The notes: generated by a model from the letters alone, not told the origin. Positions 37,415 to 46,086 are shown, numbered from the stretch's first letter. The stretch is DNA of 64,000 nt from UBA4733 sp036734945 (GCA_036734945.1 DAIMXP010000002.1:62001-126000); one strand, 5' to 3'. Program-made: numbers and translations.

Positions 37415-38911
37415 TTACGCCGGCGGTACTGTACCTTTCACGAACTCGGTCGGGCTCAGGATGGTGCGATCTTCCGGCGTTGTCTTCGCGCACATCTCTC
37501 GTCCACGGCGCTTGAGTTCCTCGACGACATCTTGACGCGCCTTCCAAGGCAGCAGCTCCAATTGGCGCTGGAAGAGGCTGACGCCGTGGACGAGAAACGC
37601 CACGGAGATTTCGGGGTCCAGCAGCCGCCAGGGAACGTCGCGGAGGATCGTCTGCACGTCCTGCAGCCCCGCCTCCCGGAAGCACTGCGCCGTCTCGCCG
37701 GGCACTGGGAGACGTCCGGGGAGGAGCGGCGGCGAGCCGCCCTTGCTATGCTGCCGGGCGAGGTCCAAGATCGGAGCGAACCACTCCCGGCACCAGGGCT
37801 GATCGAGGGAGAATTGGCATGCTGACCACACCGCAACAGCACCACCGGACTTCGTCACACGCCGCATCTCCGTCAGCGCTCGCGGCGCCTCCGTGAGGTG
37901 GAGGAAGGACGTGCCCACGGTAGCAGCGAAGGCGCCGTCGCGGAACATGGGCAAGTGCTCGGCCGCTGCCCGGGTGAAGGTGACGTTACGGGCGTGCCGC
38001 TGCTTGGCCTTCGCCTTTGCCCGCTCCAGCATGCCGGGGGCGGGGTCTGTGGCGACGATCGAGCCGGTCGGTCCGATGGCCTCCCACAGCCCGCCCTCGA
38101 AGGTCTGGGTGGCCATGCCGCAGCCTACCTCCAGCACCTTGCCGCCGATGGGCAGCGACGCGAAGGCGGTAAATGCCTTGCGGCCTTCCAGGGCATCCGG
38201 CACCATTTGGGCGACCCGGGTGTCCCAATCCGCGAAGAGGTTGAACTGAGACAGGTAGATCAGCTGGAGCCGCCGCTCCAGGTAGCCGGAGGACTCCAGG
38301 ACCTGACGCACCTCGTGGTAGTGCGCCTCGCCGAACGTGGTCTGCACCACTACCCGCCGCCCATCTCGCACCTCCATGGCGAGGAGGCCGGCGGCGATGC
38401 CGCCCAACAGTTCATCGTTGAGGGCATAGCCGACCCAGGGGCGGTGCAGTTTGCCGCGTACGAAGTCCTCTTCGGCGATAGCCCCGTAGTGGCGGACGGC
38501 GGTGTGGTTCTCGGCGAAGGTGACGACGCCGTAGACCCGCACCAGGGCCCCGAAGCCGCGCGCGGCGACGAAGCGGCGCACGCGGGCGATCGCCATGGCT
38601 GCGAGGTCGGGACTGACGCGGATGCGCCCGAGTGTCTCGTGCGCGGCGGCTGCGGCCGTGGAGACGAGCGTCTCGTGGGCAGCCGTCCGCCCCATACGGA
38701 TGGGGGCGGGGTAGCCGTCGAGAACCTGAGTGCGCAGGGGCTCCTTCCAGTGATCGACAGCGAGTTGGGCCGCCTCCTGAGCGAGCTGGTCCTGGCTGTC
38801 GAAGGCGATATATTCCTGTTCCAGCCCGGCGAGCCAGGGATCCACAATCAGGCCGTCCGCCAGGAAGGCGCGCAGGTCGTCCTCCAGGCCGACCAAGAGC
38901 GGCGGCGGCAT
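37415..38911 (-). CDS. SAM-dependent methyltransferase with unknown N-terminal domain
   Basis: This 498-residue cytosolic protein has two parts. Residues ~1-230 form a domain not recognised (it contains FGEAHYHEVRQVLESSGYLE). Residues ~240-420 form a class I methyltransferase with the SAM motif GKVLEVGCGMATQTF, SIVATDPAPGMLERA and LHLTEAPRALTEMRRV, similar to UbiE/COQ5-type enzymes. The ATG at 38911 is backed by AGGAGGAAGGAG. It lies inside the cassette region, divergent from the regulator at 38961. No link to the Cys-rich proteins is visible, but modification of a cassette product cannot be excluded. Confidence 0.75.
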   Translation of the reverse strand: MPPPLLVGLEDDLRAFLADGLIVDPWLAGLEQEYIAFDSQDQLAQEAAQLAVDHWKEPLRTQVLDGYPAPIRMGRTAAHETLVSTAAAAAHETLGRIRVSPDLAAMAIARVRRFVAARGFGALVRVYGVVTFAENHTAVRHYGAIAEEDFVRGKLHRPWVGYALNDELLGGIAAGLLAMEVRDGRRVVVQTTFGEAHYHEVRQVLESSGYLERRLQLIYLSQFNLFADWDTRVAQMVPDALEGRKAFTAFASLPIGGKVLEVGCGMATQTFEGGLWEAIGPTGSIVATDPAPGMLERAKAKAKQRHARNVTFTRAAAEHLPMFRDGAFAATVGTSFLHLTEAPRALTEMRRVTKSGGAVAVWSACQFSLDQPWCREWFAPILDLARQHSKGGSPPLLPGRLPVPGETAQCFREAGLQDVQTILRDVPWRLLDPEISVAFLVHGVSLFQRQLELLPWKARQDVVEELKRRGREMCAKTTPEDRTILSPTEFVKGTVPPA

Positions 38912-38960
38912 CAGGCACTCCTTCCTCCTGGGGAAGACGTGGGCGGACGCTCCCCGATTA

Positions 38961-39701
38961 TTGCGAGTGTATGCTATCCTCGTTGGCAAACCTCGGGGCC
39001 GGCGGCGCCACTCCCTCACGCAAAGCCGGTTCTTGCTCACCACGAGTCGGCACTTCCGGTCGCTCCTAGATGAGATCCTCCTGCAGTACGACCTCACGGC
39101 GACGTCGGCCACGTTGCGGGCGGCGCTGGAAGACCGGGAGCAGCCGGTCGTGCTCCTGCACGTCGAGCGCTGGGATACGGAGGCGGCGGGCCTCGTTGGG
39201 CGTCTGCTGGAGAGCACACCGCACGTCTACGTCATCTGTCCGCAGGCGGCCGATCTGCGCGTCGTCATCACCGTCTTGAAGACCGCCGCCGCCGATGCAA
39301 CCGCTGACACCCCGCTGGCATAGCATGCCCTCGCGCTCAAGATTCGGCGGGTCGTGCGGGAACCGGAGCCCTGGCAGTGGCAGCTTGGTAGCCGCCGCTT
39401 CGTCCCGGCGGAAGGCCGTCTGTACGATCAGGGAAAGCGTATTGCGTTGACGGCAGCGGAGGTGCGGCTGCTCCGGCGGCTCTGCCTGGTCAGCGGAACG
39501 GAACCGCCCGGACGGTTGACGGTGGAGCAACTGGCATGGGAATTGGGCGGTAAGGCGACCAGCCGCGTGTCTTCGGCCCGCAACTACATCACGCAATTGC
39601 GGCGCAAGCTGGGCGATGATCCCAAAAAGCCGGTGATTCTCCGGCGCGACCGGGACGGGTATTGGGTCATCCTCGGCCTCCTCCCGGAACCATTGCATTG
39701 A
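38961..39701 (+). pseudogene. Receiver-like/winged-helix regulator split by in-frame TAG
   Basis: One continuous frame encodes a degenerate receiver-like domain (LLTTSRHFRSLLDEILLQYD, then PVVLLHVERWDTEAAGL). A TAG at 39321-39323 interrupts the linker, and an OmpR-type winged-helix domain follows (RIALTAAEVRLLRRLCLV, SARNYITQLRRKLGDDP, DRDGYWVILG). The phospho-acceptor Asp position reads His, so it would not be phosphorylated normally. Both halves stay in frame across the stop, which suggests a recent nonsense mutation, readthrough, or two separate products. The start is uncertain (TTG 38961 or later). It sits just before the cassette 3 promoter and is probably its regulator. Confidence 0.55.
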
Positions 39702-39750
39702 CAGCACCGGGCCACCCCAACGCAACCCCCAATTGCAAATTTGTCGTTAT

Positions 39751-39782
39751 TGCAAGGCCAAAGTTGCAGCATCCTGTCGTAG
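39751..39782 (+). promoter_or_regulatory. Cassette 3 conserved upstream element
   Basis: Core TTGC at 39764-39767 and CGTA at 39778-39781 keep the 10-base spacing of cassettes 1, 2 and 4. The flanks GCAAGGCCAAAG and CTGTCGTAGAC also resemble cassette 2. The truncated mauE start is 63 bp downstream. Confidence 0.6.
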
Positions 39783-39843
39783 ACTTCTGGGAACCTATCC
39801 CCTGGTACGGGCCTGATCGCAGATCCTGCGGGGAGGACCGGGT

Positions 39844-39990
39844 ATGACGTCGAGTGGTCTCACCGAGGTGCAGCTGGCGCTGGGGCTGATCTTTCTCATC
39901 TCCGCCGGGGCCAAACTGCGCAACACGGCCGCTTTTGTGCGCGGACTGGCGGATTATGATGTCAAACTCTTCTCGATGATGGCCACATAG
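39844..39990 (+). pseudogene. Truncated mauE-like gene, cassette 3
   Basis: A frame of 48 codons, with its own GGAGG site, matches the first ~45 residues of the MauE-like proteins (LALGLIFLISAGAKLRN, then FVRGLADYDVK). It then runs into a stop where the others continue with three more helices and the CHCFG motif. The redox cysteines are therefore lost. The next gene, a MauD copy, begins 30 bp later, so the deletion left the cassette order intact. Confidence 0.75.
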
Positions 39991-40020
39991 TGCGGTAGTA
40001 CTATATGTTGAGGAGCATCT

Positions 40021-40590
40021 ATGAGCGGTCTTTGGCTAGTCTCGTACGTTGTCATGTGGATCACTATTCTGCTCGTCGTTGCCTTGCTAATTGGAATCCT
40101 AAGGCATATTGGAATATTGTACGAACAGAGCGGCCGGCACCGAGCGTCGACTGATCTTCGTGCAGGTCAGGTTCTTCCTGACCTCACCTTGAGTACCTTC
40201 GACGGAAGTCGTCTCCGCATATCTCATTTTGCGGGACATGCGACACATTTCGTGGTTGTGGCTCCTAACTGTTCAGCTTGCGGCGAGTTGCTGAGTCGCT
40301 TGCAAAAAGCAGCCAGCGACGACAGCGGTGCCATGGAACGACACGTCATCGTGAGCATGGGAAATCGGGCGGCCACGGCGGAATTACTTCAAGTGGCCGG
40401 AATGGTGCCTAATAGCTCGGTTCTAATTGATGAAGATGAGAAGATCAAAGGGGCTTGGGGAGTTCGGGCTACTCCGGTCACACTGGAAGTTGACGAACAA
40501 CTGAAAGTACTTAGGCAGATCATAGGTGCCGCCGACCTACGTCAACTTCCTCCACTAGTGCAACTCAGCGGAGCGCCGCAAGCAAACTAG
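40021..40590 (+). CDS. MauD-like thioredoxin-fold protein, cassette 3
   Basis: This 189-residue protein has a membrane helix at ~5-28 with GILRHIGILYEQ, then an exported thioredoxin-like domain. The active site is APNCSACGEL (Cys 84 and 87) and the cis-proline loop is RATPVTLEVDE near 155. It is close to the cassette 2 copy through most of its length. The ATG follows TGAGGAG. Because its own mauE copy is truncated, it would need a MauE from cassettes 1 or 4, or another electron acceptor. Confidence 0.82.
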   Translation: MSGLWLVSYVVMWITILLVVALLIGILRHIGILYEQSGRHRASTDLRAGQVLPDLTLSTFDGSRLRISHFAGHATHFVVVAPNCSACGELLSRLQKAASDDSGAMERHVIVSMGNRAATAELLQVAGMVPNSSVLIDEDEKIKGAWGVRATPVTLEVDEQLKVLRQIIGAADLRQLPPLVQLSGAPQAN

Positions 40591-40678
40591 CATCCGCTCC
40601 CGTAGAGCGAGAGGTGACTCAACAGCCAGATGGGCAGGTATTGCAGATCCTGTGTAGGCGGAAAGTTGAGGTGAGGCG

Positions 40679-41125
40679 ATGGCTACCGGTTCAAGTGGCC
40701 TAATCCCGGCGGTAGTCCCTATGCCAGGTTCCGGCCGGTCATCACCGGTTGCAGCTGTTCCAGGAGTCTGGGCGCACTTCACGACCCTTGGGACTGTAGC
40801 CGGTGAGCAGTATCTGGGACGCATCGTGGTCGAACTGTTCGATGGGCGTGATCCCCCCGCGGTGGCCTTCATTGGCGCAGATCGACAACTCGTTGAACGC
40901 GCAGTCGCCGCCTTGGGTGGGGGGGATGTGCCAGGGCCGGAACCTGCTATGTGGCCAGCCGGATCAATCATCGTCCCCAGCGAGCCAGCCGCAGCGTATC
41001 GCGGGCGGATCATGATGGAGTTTTGGCAAAGAACGGTGAAAGTTACCGCGTCGGGATCTGCTGGCAATACGGCGGATCTTGTCCAGCGAGCACTTCAGGC
41101 TTTGCAACGGGTTGGAGCGAGGTAG
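40679..41125 (+). CDS. Unknown cassette protein family X, copy 2
   Basis: Unrecognised 148-residue soluble protein of the same family as 35660-36076 and 42737-43180. The common core includes QYLGRIVVELFDG near 42-54, AFIGADRQLVERAVAAL, AMWPAGSIIVPSEP, then AYRGRIMMEFW near 110-120. It has a Gly/Pro-rich N terminus and no signal peptide. It lies between a MauD-like gene and the Cys-rich protein C. Confidence 0.7.
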   Translation: MATGSSGLIPAVVPMPGSGRSSPVAAVPGVWAHFTTLGTVAGEQYLGRIVVELFDGRDPPAVAFIGADRQLVERAVAALGGGDVPGPEPAMWPAGSIIVPSEPAAAYRGRIMMEFWQRTVKVTASGSAGNTADLVQRALQALQRVGAR

Positions 41126-41238
41126 CTGCTCTTTGTCGCCTTCCGACTTCGTACGAGACTAGTTCAACTGGAGCGTCCTTCTGTAAAGACAAGTGGTGGG
41201 TGGCGTCGCTTAGCTCCTGATGTTCAATTGCCAAAACG

Positions 41239-41268
41239 CAGCGGAGTACCGCAAGCAAACAAGCATCC
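41239..41268. repeat. Duplicated 3' end of mauD-like gene
   Basis: Thirty bases here match 40566-40595, the end and immediate downstream of the cassette 3 mauD copy, at 27 of 30 positions. It is a scar of a former mauD copy or of unequal recombination, just upstream of Cys-rich gene C. Confidence 0.6.
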
Positions 41269-41292
41269 TCATTTAGTCGGGGGAGAGGCCGG

Positions 41293-41682
41293 ATGGATAT
41301 GACCAGGCACGACGTGACAGACAGACTCGGCGATCAACGCGCGGAACTGGGAGCATTCGATCGACTGACCAAAGCAACAGCGCTAGCATTGTCTCGGCGG
41401 CGAGTGCTAGTCGCTGGAGTGGTTACCTGGGCGGTACAACTGCTCGGCGTCGAGATCGCCAGCGCAAACGCATGCGAGTACGGGTGCAACACTTGCTGCT
41501 TCGCTGCATGCGGGAATTGCGGCGTTTGTCCACCGGGAGGTGCCATGTGTTGCAGCTCAGGCGGCGTTTGCCAATCGGTTCCTTGCTGCAGGTGCGGAAG
41601 TTGTGGCGCATGTGGCTACTTTAGTCTTTGCTTCAAGGTCTGTGATGATGGCTGTAGTGAGACTTGGTGCCCCGCATGCTAG
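41293..41682 (+). CDS. Tat-exported Cys-rich miniprotein C (20 Cys)
   Basis: This 129-residue precursor has the leader FDRLTKATALALSRRRVLV (22-40) with a twin-arginine motif, a hydrophobic core 41-55 and cleavage near ASA/ANA (58-60). The mature ~70 residues hold 20 cysteines, none being in the leader. The C-terminal YFSLCFKVCDDGCSETWCPAC parallels protein D. One tryptophan is present, not the pair needed for TTQ. The start ATG follows GGGGGAGAGG. Confidence 0.78.
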   Translation: MDMTRHDVTDRLGDQRAELGAFDRLTKATALALSRRRVLVAGVVTWAVQLLGVEIASANACEYGCNTCCFAACGNCGVCPPGGAMCCSSGGVCQSVPCCRCGSCGACGYFSLCFKVCDDGCSETWCPAC

Positions 41683-42181
41683 GCGACACGCAGTGTTATG
41701 GCGATGGAGCGGCATGATCATTAGCAGAGGAGGCTTGGTCGGCGCCTGGAAAGAGTCCGCTCGGATGAAGACACTCCATCAAGTTGAACGCCCTCGCGGT
41801 AGCGCGGGGAGTGTTGTTCCACTTCGGATGCGCGTCTCTGAATCTGGTGGATGAGCGGGAAGCACCCTGTCTCTGCCGATCTGGCCAACCAAGCGCAGGA
41901 GGCACCTTGAATGGTGGGATCGTGGAAAAGATGGTGACTGAATTGCTCGGGCAGGCGAAGTACCAATGCAACGGCGCCCAAGTACGCGCCGACGCAGCGA
42001 GATTGAAGCCGGGGAGTCTGCTAAGAGAATCACGCTGATGATCGGTCGCCGCTCATTGATGGCGGAAGGTGTGCGTGTAACCAGAGAAGCCATTGAGATG
42101 CGACAGAATTGACAGTTGGCACCAATTGGCCCAGCGCTGTTGGGCGATTGGGCGTCACCGCCTTAGAAAGGAGCGATTACC
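41683..42181. other. No gene recognised between C and D
   Basis: This 499-bp stretch holds only short frames without motifs or ribosome sites. It may contain decayed cassette DNA. Confidence 0.5.
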
Positions 42182-42598
42182 ATGGAACCCGATGCCGCGG
42201 CCACGCAATGGAGCGCGGCCCTTCGCAAATCCGGTACCTTCGATCGGCTGATCAAGGCTACGGCGATCAGGCTGTCTCGTCGCCGCTTCGCCGGGAATGT
42301 GCTGGCCGCGACAGCGGCCGCCTGGGCGGTGCAGCTATTAGGCTTCCCTACGCCCCCCGTATATGCATTTGACTGCACCAATTGCAATTGCTGTACCGGT
42401 GTCTGTAGCTGCCTATACGCCCCCGCGAGTTGTTGTAGCCCGAATGGTGTCTACTGCTACTCGGGAGATTGCACTTGTCAGGGTCGAGACTGTCAGTGCG
42501 GATGCTTTGCAATGTTCTTCAACGTCTGCAATGACGGATCACATGCCACGAGTTGCCCGGCCTGCAACTACCCTTGTCCAACCTGCAACCCTTGTTGA
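42182..42598 (+). CDS. Tat-exported Cys-rich miniprotein D (20 Cys)
   Basis: This 138-residue precursor has a leader closely related to that of C: FDRLIKATAIRLSRRRFAG (20-38), then WAVQLLG and a cleavage site VYA at 60-62. The mature ~76 residues hold 20 cysteines, with CCSPNGVYCYSGDC, CQCGCFAMFFNVCNDG and a tail of PxxC steps. It has no tryptophan in the mature part. It follows gene C in tandem and is followed by a broken copy of family X. The ATG has AAAGGAG. Confidence 0.78.
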   Translation: MEPDAAATQWSAALRKSGTFDRLIKATAIRLSRRRFAGNVLAATAAAWAVQLLGFPTPPVYAFDCTNCNCCTGVCSCLYAPASCCSPNGVYCYSGDCTCQGRDCQCGCFAMFFNVCNDGSHATSCPACNYPCPTCNPC

Positions 42599-42736
42599 GA
42601 CAAGTCTGACCTCTTACGAAAATTCTCGAAGTGGGGGAAGTGTGTTTCTTCTCGCGAGAGAGCAAGCGGGTTCTGGGTTGACGGTTACAGCAGAGCGTCA
42701 ATGAGCGGTGAGGTAAAGCTTCGAGGAGGTGGCATA

Positions 42737-43180
42737 ATGTCAGGAGTCGGTTATCAGCCAACATTCGCGCCAGTACGAGTGCCCCAACAATGGATCGCCC
42801 GAATAGGCCCGAGTAGTAGTCCCGCCGTTTGGTCATTGGTTCCGACATTGGGGCGGGTGGCTAGCGAGAAGTATTTGGGCCGCATCGTGGTAGAGGTCTT
42901 CGACACTGGAGGTAAAATCGCCCTGCTTGGCATCGGGAAGGAATACATCCCACGGGCGATCGCGGCTCTGCAACAGACGGGGGCATTGCCGCACGAGACG
43001 ACAGTTTGGCCTTCCGAACCAATCATGGGCCACCAATTACCCGACCAGACCTACCGTGGCTGAGTTGTCGTTGAGATGTGGGAGGTGGGTACTAAAGTGA
43101 ATGGATCGTCCAGCACCGATGCGAGCGTAAGCTTGTTGCATCGAGCCAGCGAGGCCTTGAGGATTTTCCCTATCCTGTGA
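42737..43180 (+). pseudogene. Unknown cassette protein family X, copy 3, nonsense mutated
   Basis: The frame has the full family core (KYLGRIVVEVFDTGG, LLGIGKEYIPRAIAAL, TVWPSEPIMG, then TYRG). A TGA then stands at 43061-43063, where the other copies have arginine (YRGR). Downstream the same frame continues with VVVEMWEVGTKV and a helical tail to a TGA at 43178-43180, the expected length (147 codons). A single C-to-T change (CGA to TGA) explains it. The ATG has GAGGAGG. The truncated product would be 108 residues. Confidence 0.75.
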
Positions 43181-43946
43181 GAACGACTTCGGCCATCCCC
43201 ACAATCCTGGGCCAAGTGATGACCAGGAGGACAGCATTGGCGCGCCAGAGTTCATTCACCTCGGGCTGAAAGGCGGACGTGCGAACGCTCCTCCGAGATG
43301 GAAGTCCACAACGGGTCGCGTCCCGCGGAACTGTGGTCATGCCGTCCGCTTGGATGTTGGCTGGTACCTGCGGCGTTTGCGCGGCGCCGTGCAAAGGAAC
43401 ATGGACCAGATGAAGCAACAGGCCCGCCTTGCTTCGCCCGTGCGCTGCGTTGGTTGCATGCCTTCCGCGAATGCCGGTCCGGGCGGCCCCTCCGAGCTCA
43501 GCGGAGCCGTGGGCGACACCGCCCAGGCGGTGGCAGGCCTCGCACTTGACAACGTGGCCGAACAGGAAGGCTCCGGGTCAGCAGCAGGAACATCCACATC
43601 GGCCAGTGCGCATGCGGTCGCGGTAGCTGCGCCGAAAGGCGGTGACGTAGCCGGGCAGGCCCACCGCATGGCAGTGCATGTTCCCCTGCCCGATCGGCCC
43701 ACGCAACTCACATTCAGGCTGGTGGCAGAAGTGGTCCTGCCGGTCCAACGCCAGCTCCCCATGCTCCTCATGGATACGTCCTTGATGGATACGTCCTTGC
43801 AAGCGCAGCTGGGCCGGACGGACCCAGCCCTCTTCAACCGATCAACCGCCGATTACGGTTCCACGGAATGCTGCCCGACTACCGCTGTCTGAACCTTTCG
43901 CCATCGCGAGAGATATATATTAGGGAGTAGAAAGGACGGGAACGTC
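43181..43946. other. Spacer with possible decayed transposase remnant
   Basis: Only overlapping low-quality frames occur. One minus-strand frame (43578-43802) reads FCHQPECELRGPIGQGN, which resembles the zinc-ribbon start of some IS transposases, but it stops soon after. A tandem 13-bp duplication of GATGGATACGTCC-type sequence lies near 43769-43799. Confidence 0.4.
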
Positions 43947-44534
43947 GTGCGACTTGACTATCTCAACGAGCAGACGGCCGTTCGTCTCTGTCAGCGAGGC
44001 GATCCTGCAGGTCTGGCTTCGCTCGTGCTGCGACAACAGGCTGAAGCGCTCAGAGTGGCTGCGTTGATCACCCGAGATCCGCAACTCGCGGAAGATGTCG
44101 TGGCGGATGCCTTTCTCACCGCGTTTCGACGCATCCATAGCTTTGATGCTGAGCGCCCGTTCCGGCCTTGGTTCCTGCGCGTGGTTACGAATACGGCGCT
44201 GAAGTCGCTCCGCTCTCGTCGTCGCGAGATACCCTGGCTTGCTACTGCGGATCATGGGTCGTCTACGGTACCCGTGCCCTTCGGTATCGCTGCGCGGGCG
44301 GAGGAGAGCACAGCCAAGGACATAGCGACGGTAGACGATCATGAAACCGTCCGTTGGGCACTGCGGGCACTTCCACCGAAGCAACGCGCTGCGATCATTC
44401 TCAGGTACTTCGCTGATCTGAACGAAGGGGAAATCGCGCTGGCACTGGGCATTCCAAGGGGAACGGTGAAGTCGCGTCTTTCCAATGGAATTGCTCGCTT
44501 GCGCGTCAAACTCGTCGAGACCTGGCCATCCTAA
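43947..44534 (+). CDS. ECF-type RNA polymerase sigma factor 1
   Basis: This 195-residue sigma-70 family protein has only regions 2 and 4. Region 2 (~15-90) includes LAEDVVADAFLTAFRR and PWFLRVVTNTALKSLRSRRR. Region 4 (~133-188) includes RALPPKQRAAIILRYFADL and GIPRGTVKSRLSNGIARLR. It starts with GTG after AAAGGA. The next gene, 18 bp away, encodes a membrane-anchored protein of anti-sigma type. Upstream is GAACCTTTCG (43890-43899), which resembles ECF -35 elements. It may control one or more of the flanking cassettes (inference). Confidence 0.88.
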   Translation: MRLDYLNEQTAVRLCQRGDPAGLASLVLRQQAEALRVAALITRDPQLAEDVVADAFLTAFRRIHSFDAERPFRPWFLRVVTNTALKSLRSRRREIPWLATADHGSSTVPVPFGIAARAEESTAKDIATVDDHETVRWALRALPPKQRAAIILRYFADLNEGEIALALGIPRGTVKSRLSNGIARLRVKLVETWPS

Positions 44535-44552
44535 GCACTTGGAGGTTCCAAC

Positions 44553-45911
44553 ATGGATCCGTCAACCATTCGCCAAGTCCTGGAAGAGGAAGCCGAAGTA
44601 TTGGTTCCTTTCCCTGCCGATCTCAGGCCACGCGTTCTGCTAGCGCTCAGCGCTGAGCGCGCCGCCGCGCAGAGACGGCGCTTTGGTGTCGTTGGAGCCA
44701 TCCTTGTGGCGGTTGTCGCGCTTGCCGTCACTCTGGGGCCCGCCTACGCGGGCGCTATCGGCCAAGACGTGGTCGCGCGACTGCAGGTAGCGCTTGGTGG
44801 AAGGACCGAAGTGCAAATGCAGCGCGACGTGCAAGCGCCAGTCGCTGTCGCTCCCAGTCCTCCCTTTTCCGTATTCCAGCCGACCGCCCTTCCCGTGGAC
44901 CTGCCGCGTCGTGGGGTGACCTATGACCCCGGCGCGATAGACCCCGCTACGGGGCTGCGCTTACCCTCGGTGGAGGGAACAGGTGACGTCGACTACGTGC
45001 GCCTTGGTCTTCGCATCGAGCGGCGGGATGCGTTTCTCCTCGTGCGCTACGTCGGCTCAGCCGACCGGGGCACCGGGGGTCGCGAACTCATTCTACTCGA
45101 GCGCCAGGCGACACACGCGGAGCAACTTCCCGCTGGCTCCCGCATGCAAGTCCTCGGTCAGCCAGCGTCACTCGGAAGGACAGCGAACGGGCTCCTGCTG
45201 TCCACCATCATGAGTGGTACCTGGCTACAGGTCTGGACGAATGTGAGTCAGATGGAGCTGGATCAGGTTGTGCGAAGCTTACAAATGACTTCCCCTGGCA
45301 ACGGCGCACCGGCACCTCCGACCTATCCAACGGCGACACCCGCTCCCAGCCCTGTTCCCGGCAGCTATCCTCCCTTAGTGCATCCGACATATCTCCCGGC
45401 CGGCTTCGACAACGCGAGTATCGGCTACTTTACGATCCCTCCTGAGGGCCAGAACCTCAGGCTTCCACCGTTGAATTCCGGGGTCTCCGGGCCGGTCCGA
45501 CGATCGGACCTCAAGCCGATTCTGGAGCGGCTTGACTGGCCGCAAATCGAAAAGGCCTGGAACGCCGTAGGAGGCGGCGTGTTCGGAGGCTTCTTTACGG
45601 GCGACACCAAGTTGGACTTTCTTGAGATCGGACCGGTCCGTCTCGATGGCAGCCCGGATGGCACTGCTATGACCACCGACGGAGGCCGCACCGTCTGGAT
45701 GGTCGGGAGTGAGGCAGGCGCCGGGTTCAAAGCCCGCTGGCGAGACGGTTCTCCTTTGGATCTCACGGAGAGCTACCTTGCCCAAAACCCCAATCCCAGA
45801 GCGCGAGAGGTAGTCATCTGGGTCGATGGAGATCGCGTCGTGTGGCTACGCTCCGACCTACCGCAGACCGAGATGCTCAGATTCATCGACGGGCTGACGA
45901 CGAATCGCTGA
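44553..45911 (+). CDS. Membrane-anchored putative anti-sigma partner 1
   Basis: This 452-residue protein has a short cytoplasmic N terminus (1-46, with a charged helix that could hold the sigma factor), one membrane helix (~48-68) and a large external part. The outside region seems to hold two related modules. Each begins with a PTALPVDLP or PTYLPAGF segment and ends with a helix such as MELDQVVRSLQ or TEMLRFIDGL, as in DUF4367-type sensor domains. A Pro/Thr-rich linker lies at ~248-272. No zinc HxxxCxxC anti-sigma motif is present, so the sigma-binding role rests on context. Confidence 0.65.
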   Translation: MDPSTIRQVLEEEAEVLVPFPADLRPRVLLALSAERAAAQRRRFGVVGAILVAVVALAVTLGPAYAGAIGQDVVARLQVALGGRTEVQMQRDVQAPVAVAPSPPFSVFQPTALPVDLPRRGVTYDPGAIDPATGLRLPSVEGTGDVDYVRLGLRIERRDAFLLVRYVGSADRGTGGRELILLERQATHAEQLPAGSRMQVLGQPASLGRTANGLLLSTIMSGTWLQVWTNVSQMELDQVVRSLQMTSPGNGAPAPPTYPTATPAPSPVPGSYPPLVHPTYLPAGFDNASIGYFTIPPEGQNLRLPPLNSGVSGPVRRSDLKPILERLDWPQIEKAWNAVGGGVFGGFFTGDTKLDFLEIGPVRLDGSPDGTAMTTDGGRTVWMVGSEAGAGFKARWRDGSPLDLTESYLAQNPNPRAREVVIWVDGDRVVWLRSDLPQTEMLRFIDGLTTNR

Positions 45912-46028
45912 CACTTCAGCAGGTTGGCATACGTTCTGAATGTCGGCGGCGACAATCTCGTGAATCATATCCGGTCGCATGCTGGCGCAACCGAACATTG
46001 CAGAATCGCCCTCATTCACAGAGAATAA

Positions 46029-46049
46029 TTGCGCCGAAACGCTGTAAGA
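46029..46049 (+). promoter_or_regulatory. Cassette 4 conserved upstream element
   Basis: The core TTGC at 46029-46032 is followed after 10 bases by TGTA (46043-46046). TTGCGCC is shared exactly with cassette 1. The mauE-like ATG lies 41 bp downstream. Confidence 0.55.
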
Positions 46050-46086
46050 TTTCCACACTGATAGTCAAAGGGCATGGAGGCAGGGC

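Noticed and set aside
43350..43892. 180-codon plus-strand frame before sigma factor 1
   Set aside because: No motif, no ribosome site, competing frames on both strands and a tandem duplication inside; treated as non-coding.
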